Source: Rickettsiales bacterium
GTDB lineage: Bacteria > Pseudomonadota > Alphaproteobacteria > Rickettsiales > Rickettsiaceae
DNA: 43,803 nt
Assembly (NCBI GenBank): GCA_947505405.1
Contig: CANNHR010000005.1
Location: forward strand, 1-43,803
Reading direction: 5' to 3'
Shown here: positions 16,337 through 25,105 of the stretch, piece by piece
How the letters are laid out: each line of letters starts with the position of its first letter
Numbering within the stretch: position 1 is the stretch's first letter
Notes under the pieces: model-generated
The model's database searches: none
Seen by the model: only the letters and a program-made list of their open reading frames with translations
Told to the model about the DNA's origin: nothing
Made by a program: the position numbers and the translations under genes

Positions 16337-17039
16337 AATATCTCCAAACTACCATAATTATTGCTAAATGAATGCAATATATGGCCAATAAATTATTGCT
16401 GATTATACTAAGATTAAGGTTATTTGCCCGATGGAAGTTTTTAAATGTTAGAGAAAAATATATTAACGCCGTCACAATTGCTGTTACAATAAATTCCGGC
16501 GTTTTGAAGTCGTCAAAATATATTATTATGGTGTATAAAAATGATATATATGCTGCTGAAAAAGCAGCTATAGGAAGTGAGATAAGGTTATTTTGCACGG
16601 AATAACCAAGAACCATCATAGCAATAGTAAGAGTGCCATACTCTAGAAAGTGGTTAGTTAGTCGCCAACAGCAAGCCAACAAAATGAAATGTATATAAGC
16701 TTTCCAAAAACTATCTAGATTTGGCACTAGGCTTGATTGAAAAATGGTCAAATAGACATAGCCAATAAAAATAGAAATCAAAATATTCGCTTCAAGTATT
16801 TGTTGAAATATGAAAGCAGCAGCAAATAGATAGAGAATTATGCCGTAGATCAATACTTTGAACCTTAAATTGTTCTTAAAATTAAACCCTGCAAAGAAAC
16901 AAAATATTGGAAACGCATAGCGCCCAACAGCTCGCAGCATCCAAGTTTCGGGAAAGAAATATAATCCAATATGATCAATAATCATGCATATTAGAGCTAT
17001 GATCTTTAAAATATCTTGATAATTAGAGACCCGAGACAT
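16335..17039 (-). CDS. TraX-like polytopic membrane protein
   Basis: The 234-aa product has about eight hydrophobic segments and the TraX-type N-terminus: LKIIALICMIIDHIGLYFFP followed by RAVGRYAFPIFCFFAGFNF. TraX of the F plasmid acetylates the pilin N-terminus, but chromosomal TraX-like proteins are widespread and mostly uncharacterised, so the substrate here is unknown. The start overlaps the end of murJ by 17 bases, so it is coupled to murJ. Its stop codon lies in a short repeat. Confidence 0.75.
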   Translation of the reverse strand: MSRVSNYQDILKIIALICMIIDHIGLYFFPETWMLRAVGRYAFPIFCFFAGFNFKNNLRFKVLIYGIILYLFAAAFIFQQILEANILISIFIGYVYLTIFQSSLVPNLDSFWKAYIHFILLACCWRLTNHFLEYGTLTIAMMVLGYSVQNNLISLPIAAFSAAYISFLYTIIIYFDDFKTPEFIVTAIVTALIYFSLTFKNFHRANNLNLSIISNNLLAIYCIHLAIIMVVWRY

Positions 17040-18555
17040 GTTTTTTCAAAAGTACTATATGTATTTTTAAACAATATGAAATTGCTAAAAATATAGCTAT
17101 TCCAAATGCGATAGTTCCAAGCAGCGATCCTGATTTTATGGTAAATTTGCTCGAATAAAATAGGTCGCCAAAATAATACATAACGAAGCTAATAAACACT
17201 AGCATACAAAAGGAACTGAAAAGCACTTTGAAAGCAAATAATTTTGTTTCATATGTTACGTTAAAGTCTCCATATTGTTTTGCATGTTTATTTAAAAGCC
17301 AAGCATTAATCCACGCTGCAATTGAAGCACCAATAGCAATACCAACATGACCAAAGGGAATCATGAGCACGATATTCAAAATTGTGTTAATGGTTAGGGA
17401 GTATAGGGTAATACGAAATGGAGTTTTTGTATCTAGATTGGCATAATATATTGGCGTTAGAATTTTAGCTATGACAAAGGCTGGCAGTCCAAGAGAGAAT
17501 GCAGCAAGTGCTTGAGCTGTAAGTATCGTGTCTTTCGGTGTAAACTGTCCACGCTCATAGATTAGATGAATGACGGGCTTTGATAAAGCGAATAAACCGA
17601 TCATCGAAGGAATGGAAAGTAACAAAGCAATTTGTATAGCTTTATTTTGCAAATGGTTAGCTTCACCATAGTTTCTTTTTTTATATATTTGCGATAACTC
17701 CGGAAGTAGAATCGTGCCAAATGTTATACCGATCAGTGCCAGAGGTAATTGGTACAACCGGTCTGCGTAAGACAAAATAGAAACGGCTCCTGGTAAGAAG
17801 CTAGCAATCGCTCCAGAGATAAAAAGATTAAGCTGTTGCGATCCAGAGCTGAGCGTTGCGGGCCCCATATTCTTTACTAATTGAACTACTTCTTTTTCTT
17901 TAGGGGCAAAAATTATAGAAATACTAAGGTTAGATCTGTATAAACAAACTACCATGAAGGCCACTTGCAGAACTCCAGCAATGATTAGTGAATAAGCGAT
18001 GCCGTAGTGAGCTGTATACTGCTCTTGTAGATAATAGGTAACTACTATTACACTAATGTTCATAATGATTGGAACAAATGCAAAAGCGGCAAATTTCTTT
18101 ACAGAGTTAAGCATGCCTCCAAACAGAGCTGTAACCGATATGAATATTAAATAAGGAGTGGTAATGCGGCATAATATCACTGCTAGTTCAAATTTCTCGT
18201 TCTCAAGATAAAACCCTGGAGCAATCAATACGACAATATATGGCATCAGAATTTCGACAATTAGTGTCAATATGATGAGAGTAATCATCAGTAATGTAAA
18301 TATCTTACTGCCAAAGAGTTTTGCTTCATTTTGTGAGGTAACGAGTTTCTCGCTGAACATGGGAATAAACACTGCTGATAATGCACCTTCGCCAAATATT
18401 CTTCTAAACAAATTTGGAAATTTAAAGGCAACATTAACACAGTCAGCAAGTAGCGAGGTGCCAAACGTAGCAGCTATAAAAAACTCCCTAGCAAGGCCAA
18501 AAAACCTTGATAAAAGAGTAAAAAATGCAACGATGATTCCTGATCTTAAAAGCAT
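17023..18555 (-). CDS. murJ: lipid II flippase MurJ
   Basis: MurJ flips the peptidoglycan precursor lipid II across the inner membrane. The 510-aa protein is polytopic, with about fourteen membrane segments, and has the family N-terminus: SRFFGLAREFFIAATFG, then DCVNVAFKFPNLFRRIFGEG and AFIPMFSE. LYERGQFTPKDT in the second half is also typical. Its presence implies that the organism still makes at least some peptidoglycan. It leads a two-gene unit with the traX-like gene. Confidence 0.95.
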   Translation of the reverse strand: MLLRSGIIVAFFTLLSRFFGLAREFFIAATFGTSLLADCVNVAFKFPNLFRRIFGEGALSAVFIPMFSEKLVTSQNEAKLFGSKIFTLLMITLIILTLIVEILMPYIVVLIAPGFYLENEKFELAVILCRITTPYLIFISVTALFGGMLNSVKKFAAFAFVPIIMNISVIVVTYYLQEQYTAHYGIAYSLIIAGVLQVAFMVVCLYRSNLSISIIFAPKEKEVVQLVKNMGPATLSSGSQQLNLFISGAIASFLPGAVSILSYADRLYQLPLALIGITFGTILLPELSQIYKKRNYGEANHLQNKAIQIALLLSIPSMIGLFALSKPVIHLIYERGQFTPKDTILTAQALAAFSLGLPAFVIAKILTPIYYANLDTKTPFRITLYSLTINTILNIVLMIPFGHVGIAIGASIAAWINAWLLNKHAKQYGDFNVTYETKLFAFKVLFSSFCMLVFISFVMYYFGDLFYSSKFTIKSGSLLGTIAFGIAIFLAISYCLKIHIVLLKKHVSGL

Positions 18556-18872
18556 ATGCTAGTCTTGAGTTTAAGTATTGCTAAATAACAATTGATAAAA
18601 AATAAGTAGTCGCCCCAAGCGCAGACACTGTCATATCAGGCTAAAAAACCAGTCATCCCGGGCTTGACGGGGCTACGCCTGCCTGCGGTTCGGGATCTCA
18701 TTCCGTTGCCTGGGATCCTAGGCCAAAGGCAAGCGCAAGCTTCAATCAAGTTTAGCATGACTAGTTTTTACCCGAGATGCTAGGCCGAAGGCATGCGAAG
18801 CCCATCAAATTTCGGATGACTGTTTTGTCTGAGATCATAGGTCAGCATGGCAGACGTAGGCCAAACACAAGT
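18556..18872. other. 317-bp intergenic region filled by degraded palindromic repeats
   Basis: Three successive degenerate modules of the GTCATCC...GATGAC family occupy about 18652-18881. No coding region is visible. About 100 bases upstream of murJ remain free for its promoter. Confidence 0.7.
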
Positions 18873-18881
18873 TTAGGATGA
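18652..18881. repeat. cluster of three degenerate palindromic modules
   Basis: The first module runs from GTCATCCCGGG (18652) to AGCATGAC (18761). The second contains GATGCTAGGCCGAAGGCATG and ends GGATGAC near 18820. The third ends GTTTAGGATGAT near 18881. The last module enters the 3' end of ppa and supplies its final codons. Confidence 0.75.
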
Positions 18882-19403
18882 TTGCTGTAACCTTTCAAGT
18901 GCTTCTTCAATAATTTGCTTTGCTTTTTTTGCATTTTCCCAACCAACCACTTTCACCCATTTTCCTTTTTCGAGTTCTTTATAATGTTCAAAAAAATGAG
19001 TTATTCTTCTTTTTAGCATATCAGAAACATCACTAATATCCTTAATAGAATCGAAAGTTATATCCAATTTTGATATAGGTACTGCCAAAATCTTCTCATC
19101 CATACCAGATTCATCTTCCATCATTAATACACCAACAGGGCGCACCCTAATTATAGAACCAGGCACAACTGGGTGGTGAGTTATTACAAGAACGTCTGCG
19201 GGATCACCATCATCTGAGAGAGTATGAGGAATGAAGCCATAATTGCATGGATACGACATTGACACTTGCATAAATCGATCGACTACTATTGCACCAACAT
19301 CTTTGTCGAATTCGTATTTAACCGGGTTATCATTCATCGGAATTTCGATAATAACATTAAAATCCCCATCCTTTGTTTTTGCTGCAATTTTATCAATAAA
19401 CAT
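18873..19403 (-). CDS. ppa: inorganic pyrophosphatase (family I)
   Basis: This soluble enzyme hydrolyses pyrophosphate and pulls biosynthetic reactions forward. The 176-aa protein has the N-terminal IPMNDNPVKYEFDK, the active-site DDGDPADVLV and the C-terminal HFFEHYKELEKGKWVKV motif, all as expected for a hexameric bacterial PPase. The last codons and the stop coincide with a palindromic-repeat edge, which suggests that repeat insertion replaced the original C-terminus by a few residues. The catalytic core is intact. Confidence 0.95.
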   Translation of the reverse strand: MFIDKIAAKTKDGDFNVIIEIPMNDNPVKYEFDKDVGAIVVDRFMQVSMSYPCNYGFIPHTLSDDGDPADVLVITHHPVVPGSIIRVRPVGVLMMEDESGMDEKILAVPISKLDITFDSIKDISDVSDMLKRRITHFFEHYKELEKGKWVKVVGWENAKKAKQIIEEALERLQQSS

Positions 19404-19670
19404 ATTTTGTTCTCTATAACTATAAATTAAGATTTTATCAGTTTTATTTTTTAATTACTCGTGAAATGACAAGATGTTGTTTTATATAACTTAAATATAT
19501 TCAACTTTAGTATACTAATTTCTTATCTTTGTGTAGACTTTATAGACATTTTTTATGCTAGTAAATTGTTTTTTTCTGCTTCTTGTAACAATCTTCTAAA
19601 AATTTAAGTTGTAAATCTAAACTTCACGAGATATAAGAATTTTATAAAATATTAACATGGTCTGAGAATT

Positions 19671-20678
19671 ATGAAAAAAGCTTGGGTATCTTTAATATTT
19701 GTTATCGTCGTGTTAGGAGCAGCAACTGTTTTCTTATTGAAATTTGATTTTAAAAGAGAACAAGCAAGTGAGCATAAATATGAACATGATTTAGCAATAA
19801 TGAATAAATCCTTTAAACGTGATTTAGAGAGAAGCGTAATATTATATAAGTCTTTTGAAAAATACTTTCTTGGAGCAGAAAGTGTACCATTTGTTATTGT
19901 AATTCCAGCTGGAGATTGGGATCTTTTTATGAACAGATTTAAAAATCTCAAAGACCGCAAAGAAATTGAAAACATACCTCAATTTATAACTGAACAAGAA
20001 GTCTTTGAACGTTGTAATGAACCCGATATTTCTAGTAACGGGGGCCTAGCACAACAGGCAGTAAAGCTATGTTTTGGATCAACTAGAATAGCTAAAAATT
20101 ATATTATGATGGATTCCGATAATTACTTTATAAAAGAGTTTGACCCTAAAATTTTATTTAAGGGTGGTGTTTCAAAAACTTTTTCTTGGAAATTGCCTGA
20201 ATCGTATATTGAAAAAAATAAAATTGCTATATTAAGCTGTTGTATAAATCCGATTATGAGAAACAATGGTCAAAGTATAACTCATTATGACATGCACGTA
20301 TTTATCAAAGATTTTTTTGGTAATAAGAAGAAAGAGTTTTACGGGTTTGTTATGAGCCCATTTGTTTTTAATTCAGATGCTTTAGCTAGAATGAAAAAAT
20401 GGATTGACAAAAAAGGAGGGTATAAAATTGCCACGTTAATTCGTCTAATGCCCTTTGAAATGCAGTGGTATGGTGAGTATATGCTCCAGCATGAAAATTT
20501 TATTCCAATGAATGCAATATTTACTCTTATAGAATCTCCTGATCACTGTTATTTAGAAGATGGTGGAGATGCTTATGGATTTACGTTCCAAGCGATAATT
20601 TATGATTATGTTGATCATCAAGGTAATAGAGAAAATAGTCAATTAGTATACAAAAGACCAGCGCATTGTGATAAGTAA
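19671..20678 (+). CDS. membrane-anchored DUF6492-like protein (possible GT-A glycosyltransferase)
   Basis: The 335-aa product starts with a membrane anchor (residues 4-24), then a region with KRDLERSVILYKSFEKY, VPFVIVIPAGDWDLF, an ITEQE segment, and YIMMDSDNYFIKEFD with a DxD-type DSD at 148-150. This order resembles DUF6492 proteins, which look like GT-A fold glycosyltransferases acting on cell-surface glycans. The catalytic role is inferred; I recognise the overall pattern but no characterised homologue. The gene is AT-rich and opens an accessory island between ppa and tlc. A 267-bp AT-rich gap with no visible gene separates it from ppa. Confidence 0.55.
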   Translation: MKKAWVSLIFVIVVLGAATVFLLKFDFKREQASEHKYEHDLAIMNKSFKRDLERSVILYKSFEKYFLGAESVPFVIVIPAGDWDLFMNRFKNLKDRKEIENIPQFITEQEVFERCNEPDISSNGGLAQQAVKLCFGSTRIAKNYIMMDSDNYFIKEFDPKILFKGGVSKTFSWKLPESYIEKNKIAILSCCINPIMRNNGQSITHYDMHVFIKDFFGNKKKEFYGFVMSPFVFNSDALARMKKWIDKKGGYKIATLIRLMPFEMQWYGEYMLQHENFIPMNAIFTLIESPDHCYLEDGGDAYGFTFQAIIYDYVDHQGNRENSQLVYKRPAHCDK

Positions 20679-20697
20679 AAGGGGGAGTCTCAAAATC

Positions 20698-20868
20698 ATG
20701 GATTTTATGGGCTTGCATCAGCATCTGGTCAAAGGCCCATTTACTCTAGCTAGCTGGAAGGCTCAAACTCGGAGGAGTTTTGATACTACAGCTTTTAAAA
20801 CAGACTTTACCGACCTCTATGACTCTTACATTAAAGAAATTAATGTAAGAGTGTTTAGGTTGTGTTAA
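20698..20868 (+). pseudogene. small ORF, possible fragment of a YqaJ-like phage exonuclease tail
   Basis: The frame from ATG 20698 encodes 56 residues including LASWKAQTRRSFDTTAFKTD and LYDSYIKE. This recalls the C-terminal tail of YqaJ-type phage nucleases as I remember it (RTFDSKAFK...LYEKY). No upstream catalytic part is present, so if real it is a remnant. A perfect 12-bp inverted repeat covers its 3' part, so the stretch may simply be the trailer of the preceding gene. Low certainty. Confidence 0.25.
20823..20851. terminator. 12-bp perfect hairpin, possible terminator of the DUF6492-like gene
   Basis: CTCTTACATTAA (20823-20834) and TTAATGTAAGAG (20840-20851) pair exactly around a 5-base loop and are followed by TGTTTAGG. 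It lies between two convergent transcription units and could serve either strand. Confidence 0.5.
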
Positions 20869-20872
20869 GCAA

Positions 20873-21778
20873 CTAATTAAAATCTATATGATGCTCTTCA
20901 TTATAGCCTAAAATGCTTGAGATAAAATTATTATCAGAATTTCCTAAAAAATTATCTTCATGCAAATTACTTATTTCTAGCTCTTGGATATGAGAAGATA
21001 TCTTTTGCTCAGGAACTGATGCTTGTAATTTCAAAATCATTGCTTCAAATTCCAGATATTTCCATTCTTCGTACAAATCCTTAAACATGTTTTTAAGTGA
21101 ATCATAATTTATCTTAGCTTCTTTAGACTCAATTTGAGCATGTTTCTCTAGTTTATTTATAAGTTCTAGGCTATGACTTGATTTCATTTGCACATTCGCA
21201 GATTTGAGGTCTTTTAATAATTCAATAATCTGGCTTCTGGTTTGAGAGATTGTGTTATTGACATTATTGATATCACCATTATATTTTTGTTCGTTATATT
21301 TTTTAACTTCAACATCTTGCAAATCAGGTATGTCTCTCTGTTTTGTAACATTTTGCCATTTGATGACGTCTTTGTATCTTGTTTCATCGCGAGTTTTAGG
21401 GACATCTACGTATTTCGTAAACTCAAACCAACTGTAACCTATAGCACGTTTTTGCCAAGTTTCCGGTGCTTCAAATGGTCCAAAAACATGCTCCCCTATT
21501 ACAATATGCTCGTTAGTAATTGGCCAAGTTCTCAAATCTATTCTACTTAAATGTTGTATATATCTACCATTATGGTCCATACCCCAACATATACCGAATT
21601 CCTTTTCTGTGTACTGAACTTTCTCTATATACTCTTCTCTAACCGAATAAGGTACACTCTCTGTATAATTTTCCTTCTTCATCCCAACAATTTTCTTTTC
21701 CTTTACAAAATAATAATATTTTTCAGCATGTTTATTCTGTTCGATACTTGCCTTATTTTGATAAGCTTTATAAAGCAC
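20873..21778 (-). CDS. Y/V/K/R-patterned coiled-coil protein, probable second half of a split GTPase protein
   Basis: I do not recognise a named family. Residues 42-60 and 118-160 show a periodic pattern: VPYSVREEYIEKVQY, then YVDVPKTRDETRYKDVIKW and NVTKQRDIPDLQDVEVKKY, i.e. aromatic-x-x-V-x-K/T-x-R units. Residues 170-260 form a coiled coil and the tail is acidic. The only in-frame start is GTG 21778 without a ribosome site, three bases after the GTPase stop codon, but the frame stays open upstream to 21832. A one-base shift in the A5 run at 21796-21800 would join it to the GTPase. There is no signal peptide or membrane segment. Confidence 0.6.
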   Translation of the reverse strand: MLYKAYQNKASIEQNKHAEKYYYFVKEKKIVGMKKENYTESVPYSVREEYIEKVQYTEKEFGICWGMDHNGRYIQHLSRIDLRTWPITNEHIVIGEHVFGPFEAPETWQKRAIGYSWFEFTKYVDVPKTRDETRYKDVIKWQNVTKQRDIPDLQDVEVKKYNEQKYNGDINNVNNTISQTRSQIIELLKDLKSANVQMKSSHSLELINKLEKHAQIESKEAKINYDSLKNMFKDLYEEWKYLEFEAMILKLQASVPEQKISSHIQELEISNLHEDNFLGNSDNNFISSILGYNEEHHIDFN

Positions 21779-21780
21779 AT

Positions 21781-22992
21781 CTATTTGGTCTTTAATTTTT
21801 GGTGAAGTTTCAAAACAACCTTTAGTATTTCTTTAGAAGGCACTAGCTTAAAAAAGTGCAATTTATTGACATCATTAATATATTCCATCAAGCCAGTTTC
21901 ATATTTTTTATATATAAGAAATTTTTCGACAAAATTCACAAATGGTTTCAGTGCTGCAGCATAAATAACTAATTTATAAGATATAGCCTTTTCAAAAGAT
22001 AATTTTAGAGTTTCTGCCGCTTTGTTTTTAACAATTTCAAAGGCTCTGCTCATATGCTCTCTCACCTCATGAGAAGAGGAATCATTGAAGAAATTCTGCG
22101 GAATTCTTTGAAATTGAATTTTATTTATAACATCAATTATTTTTTCTCTTTGATTGGGATTCCAACTAGGTGGTAGGTAAACAGAGTTCTCCTCACTCTC
22201 ATCAGAATATTTAGAAAAAGTAACAAAGTTACCGTTTGAAATAATTTTTTCTAAAGATTGTTTATATTTCTCAAGTTTTGGCTCTTTTATCGCAGTGCTT
22301 AAGTAAGACTCTACAATCTTAGGTGTACTAGACATACGTTCGGCATGAGAGACTACAAAAGCCATACTTTCGTTGAAATAAGTTATGTCATTTAAAAATT
22401 GAGCCGATTTCTCCAATCCTTCTTTAAATAGAACACCATATGATCCTGATGCACCTATTGAATCCTGGCTTGAAACTATTAGAATTTTAGCATTATTAAC
22501 ATTTTGGGCTATAATTGTCTTAATTTTAGAATTGATTATTTCTACAATGGTACCACTACTATCAAAATCTCCAGCACAATCAATAAAAGTTACATCAGCA
22601 AAATCACTGGTGTTAGCATGCCAAATATTTGGTGTCAAAGTTGTAGAACCTCCGCCTCTACCAATATAAGCTATTTCATTCTCTTCTTTGGGAAATATAC
22701 CTGGCTTATAATTTTTTAACTGAAAAAATAATTCTTTACCAGCAAGGTAATTTATCAACGTGCTCTTACCAGCTCCAGTTGGACCCATGACAAAGACTGT
22801 ATTGTCATATTTTTCTTGGTTTTGAAGAAATGGGTTAATAGCATTTTCTATGAACTCAATAACACTAGATATTTTTAAGTATTTATCATCAATATTATTT
22901 ATGATGTTATTGCTTTTAGAATTGGAGATTGCTTCTAGTAATAATTCTTGGAATTTTTGAGCCTCATAACGTAAGTTTTGTTGTTTAGACAT
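21781..22992 (-). CDS. P-loop GTPase of dynamin/AIG1-like type
   Basis: The 403-aa product has a helical N-terminus (about 1-65), a G1/P-loop VFVMGPTGAGKSTLINYLAG with GPTGAGKST at residues 70-78, STTLT around 116-120 as a possible G2, DCAGDF with the G3 DxxG at 138-141, and an unusual G4 position with SHAE near 215. Residues 310-403 are helical. This resembles stress- or immunity-type GTPases (GIMAP/dynamin-like), but I cannot name a family. AT content is high. A 13-bp palindrome ATAGGTTACCTAT spans the start codon and its AGGT ribosome site. The next gene appears to be its detached C-terminal part. Confidence 0.65.
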   Translation of the reverse strand: MSKQQNLRYEAQKFQELLLEAISNSKSNNIINNIDDKYLKISSVIEFIENAINPFLQNQEKYDNTVFVMGPTGAGKSTLINYLAGKELFFQLKNYKPGIFPKEENEIAYIGRGGGSTTLTPNIWHANTSDFADVTFIDCAGDFDSSGTIVEIINSKIKTIIAQNVNNAKILIVSSQDSIGASGSYGVLFKEGLEKSAQFLNDITYFNESMAFVVSHAERMSSTPKIVESYLSTAIKEPKLEKYKQSLEKIISNGNFVTFSKYSDESEENSVYLPPSWNPNQREKIIDVINKIQFQRIPQNFFNDSSSHEVREHMSRAFEIVKNKAAETLKLSFEKAISYKLVIYAAALKPFVNFVEKFLIYKKYETGLMEYINDVNKLHFFKLVPSKEILKVVLKLHQKLKTK

Positions 22993-23419
22993 AGGTTACC
23001 TATTTAATGCTAGTTATATTTGATCTAAAAATCAGTTATTTCTAACTAAAGCTATCAACTTTTATTTTGTCTTACAACTAAAAATTAAACCATAAGTTAT
23101 TTTTTATCGTAAAATTTTTTCACCTTTCTTTAATGCCAATATTAATCTTCATGGAAAAGCACAAACATAGAGATTTAACAAAAGAAGAAGTGTTAAATAT
23201 TAGAGATAAGGCTTGCATGTATTACACGATCCGAAAAATCATTTAGGGCTTATAAAGGATTGCAAGTTTGCAAAATATTGATTCTGAGAATTGTTGGAAA
23301 GATCACAGAATATAAAACGCAAACCAAAAGAAACTTAAATTGAGTCAAAAGGGGTTTTGCTTTTGACTTTGAAAACTATGTATAATATTTGTTAGTTTAA
23401 AGCTATTAGAAGTTGGTAA
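22993..23419. other. 427-bp AT-rich gap with decayed coding fragments
   Basis: A 31-codon frame from ATG 23151 to TAG 23246 (MEKHKHRDLTKEEVLNIRDK and so on) is followed by further short open stretches in other frames, down to about 23341. This looks like decayed coding DNA of unknown origin. A perfect hairpin (GTCAAAAG 23343-23350, CTTTTGAC 23359-23366) marks the border towards tlc. Nothing else is recognisable. Confidence 0.45.
23343..23366. terminator. hairpin near the tlc 3' end
   Basis: Exact 8-bp arms GTCAAAAG and CTTTTGAC enclose GGGGTTTTG-like loop sequence about 50 bases downstream of the tlc stop (minus strand). It could terminate tlc transcription. No long T-run follows. Confidence 0.4.
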
Positions 23420-24916
23420 TCAAACTATTTTTTGATATTCGTAATAGACTTTTCTAATAGCGTAAATCCACAATACACAAACTATGATAAAAATGAACAT
23501 AAGAGGTGCTGCAATAGAGCTATAAGTTGCCATAGGCAATATTGTGAAGATCATTGATTGAACAAGCCCGCTGGCAGACTTACCAATTTTGGGACTGATG
23601 ACGTCCACAGCTGCTTTTCCTTTAGTACGAAGTTCTTGATCAAGAGGAATATACAACATCTGGCTTGATGTATCCAAAATTGAGTATTTCGATCCTTTTG
23701 ATAAAATATTCTGAACTGCGCCAACAAATACCGCTAGAGTAAGTGGGGACATAAGAATCACGCCATCGAAAAAGTTCATTATATGTTTATCAAAAACTAC
23801 TAAGGTAAAGAAAATTGTTCCAGTAGTCAGAATAATTATGGGTGAAATGACTGCTGCTGCAAACCAGCTGCTTCTGCGCATAACATTATTACCTATAATT
23901 GTCATAACCATGATGGCTACTCCAGTCCAGAGTATGTATAAGCTATTAAACTCAGCATATGAGTTAACAGTAGGGTACAACTCTTTGATTTTTGCTTTCC
24001 ATACTGCTTCCACTAAGTTCATAGAAAGTCCAAATGAAGCAGAACAGATCAGCATCAACCACAAATATTTTGACCTTGCTATATACTTAAAGCTTTCAAT
24101 GATTCCCATCTTTGGCCGGGCTGATTTATCAATGCGTCCCACTGGCATATGTGAATGTGTGCTACTAAAATTCTTTGAAATATAACGAACAAGCAAGCAT
24201 GACAGAACAGAAGAAATGGCGACCATTCCAATGGAGACCTGAGTTAGCATAATTTTGCTATCCGACACAGTGAATAATTTGTGAATAACACTATTGTCGG
24301 ACGATAAATTCATCATCATAAAACCTACTAAGATAAGTGACGAATTACCAAAGAGTGAAAATAATGTGTAAAAGCGTTTTGCCTCATTTGTATTAGTAAT
24401 CTCGTTAGCAATTTGCCAAAACATTAAAACATAAAATATATTTGGCCATAACTCAGAAAAAGAGTAAAAAATAACGTAACTCCAATTACCAATTGTAGCT
24501 ATGTACCATTTTAAATGTGGATGATTATCCATCAGGTAAGCAAGCAACTTTCTATCCATATGAAAAAAATCGACATTTGGATATATCACAAAAGCGAACA
24601 TAATATAAAAGCCAGTGAATATTGCGGCCAAATAATAAAATATTTTGTGGATTGGCAGATGGTTTACAAGTTTTGCATAGGCGATAACAAATATCGCTGC
24701 CAAAGGCGTCACAACATAAACCTTGCTGAAACTAGTAATTTCTGCGCTTACTTCGGAAATTAAGATACTATCTTTCAAGATTCTTAAAACATTTTGGTTA
24801 AATATTACGCAAAACATTAATGCTGAAATAGGCACGAACTTCGCTAGTTCCGACCCATGAATTGGCCAAAATATGTTACGTATCTTGTTAAAAGGTTTGA
24901 GCTCTTTATCAGACAT
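23420..24916 (-). CDS. tlc: Tlc-type ATP/ADP translocase (NTT family)
   Basis: This inner-membrane nucleotide transporter exchanges host ATP for bacterial ADP or imports nucleotides, a hallmark of Rickettsiales and Chlamydiales. I chose ATG 24916 (MSDKELKPFNKIRNIFWPI), with AGGTG upstream, which gives 498 aa, the length known for Rickettsia Tlc1. A TTG eight codons earlier is less likely. About twelve hydrophobic segments are visible. Motifs include FVPISALMFCVIFNQNVLRI with LKDS, and DTSSQMLYIPLDQELRTKGK. Tlc paralogues differ in substrate, so ATP/ADP specificity is not proven. Confidence 0.95.
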   Translation of the reverse strand: MSDKELKPFNKIRNIFWPIHGSELAKFVPISALMFCVIFNQNVLRILKDSILISEVSAEITSFSKVYVVTPLAAIFVIAYAKLVNHLPIHKIFYYLAAIFTGFYIMFAFVIYPNVDFFHMDRKLLAYLMDNHPHLKWYIATIGNWSYVIFYSFSELWPNIFYVLMFWQIANEITNTNEAKRFYTLFSLFGNSSLILVGFMMMNLSSDNSVIHKLFTVSDSKIMLTQVSIGMVAISSVLSCLLVRYISKNFSSTHSHMPVGRIDKSARPKMGIIESFKYIARSKYLWLMLICSASFGLSMNLVEAVWKAKIKELYPTVNSYAEFNSLYILWTGVAIMVMTIIGNNVMRRSSWFAAAVISPIIILTTGTIFFTLVVFDKHIMNFFDGVILMSPLTLAVFVGAVQNILSKGSKYSILDTSSQMLYIPLDQELRTKGKAAVDVISPKIGKSASGLVQSMIFTILPMATYSSIAAPLMFIFIIVCVLWIYAIRKVYYEYQKIV

Positions 24917-25105
24917 TGCTTGCAAAACACCTATAGACAAAAAAAAAACTTAAAAAGTAATTTCTAGTCGTAGGTCTGCAAGACTATGAGCTATAAATTA
25001 ATATATTAATATAGCATTTTAAATATACTAGCAGTACGATGAAAATATTGCAGCGTACGATATCATTACAGGTTTAAAAAGTCAATATTAAACTGGTTAT
25101 TTGTT

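Noticed and set aside
2552-18881. CRISPR array
   Set aside because: The repeats are palindromic, widely scattered and irregularly spaced, with no constant spacer length and no cas genes.
21242-21805. Plus-strand frames opposite the coiled-coil protein, including an 84-aa hydrophobic one
   Set aside because: They are AT-rich shadows of the minus-strand gene without ribosome sites.
23838-24185. 115-aa plus-strand frame within tlc
   Set aside because: It is antisense to a conserved membrane transporter and shows no motifs.
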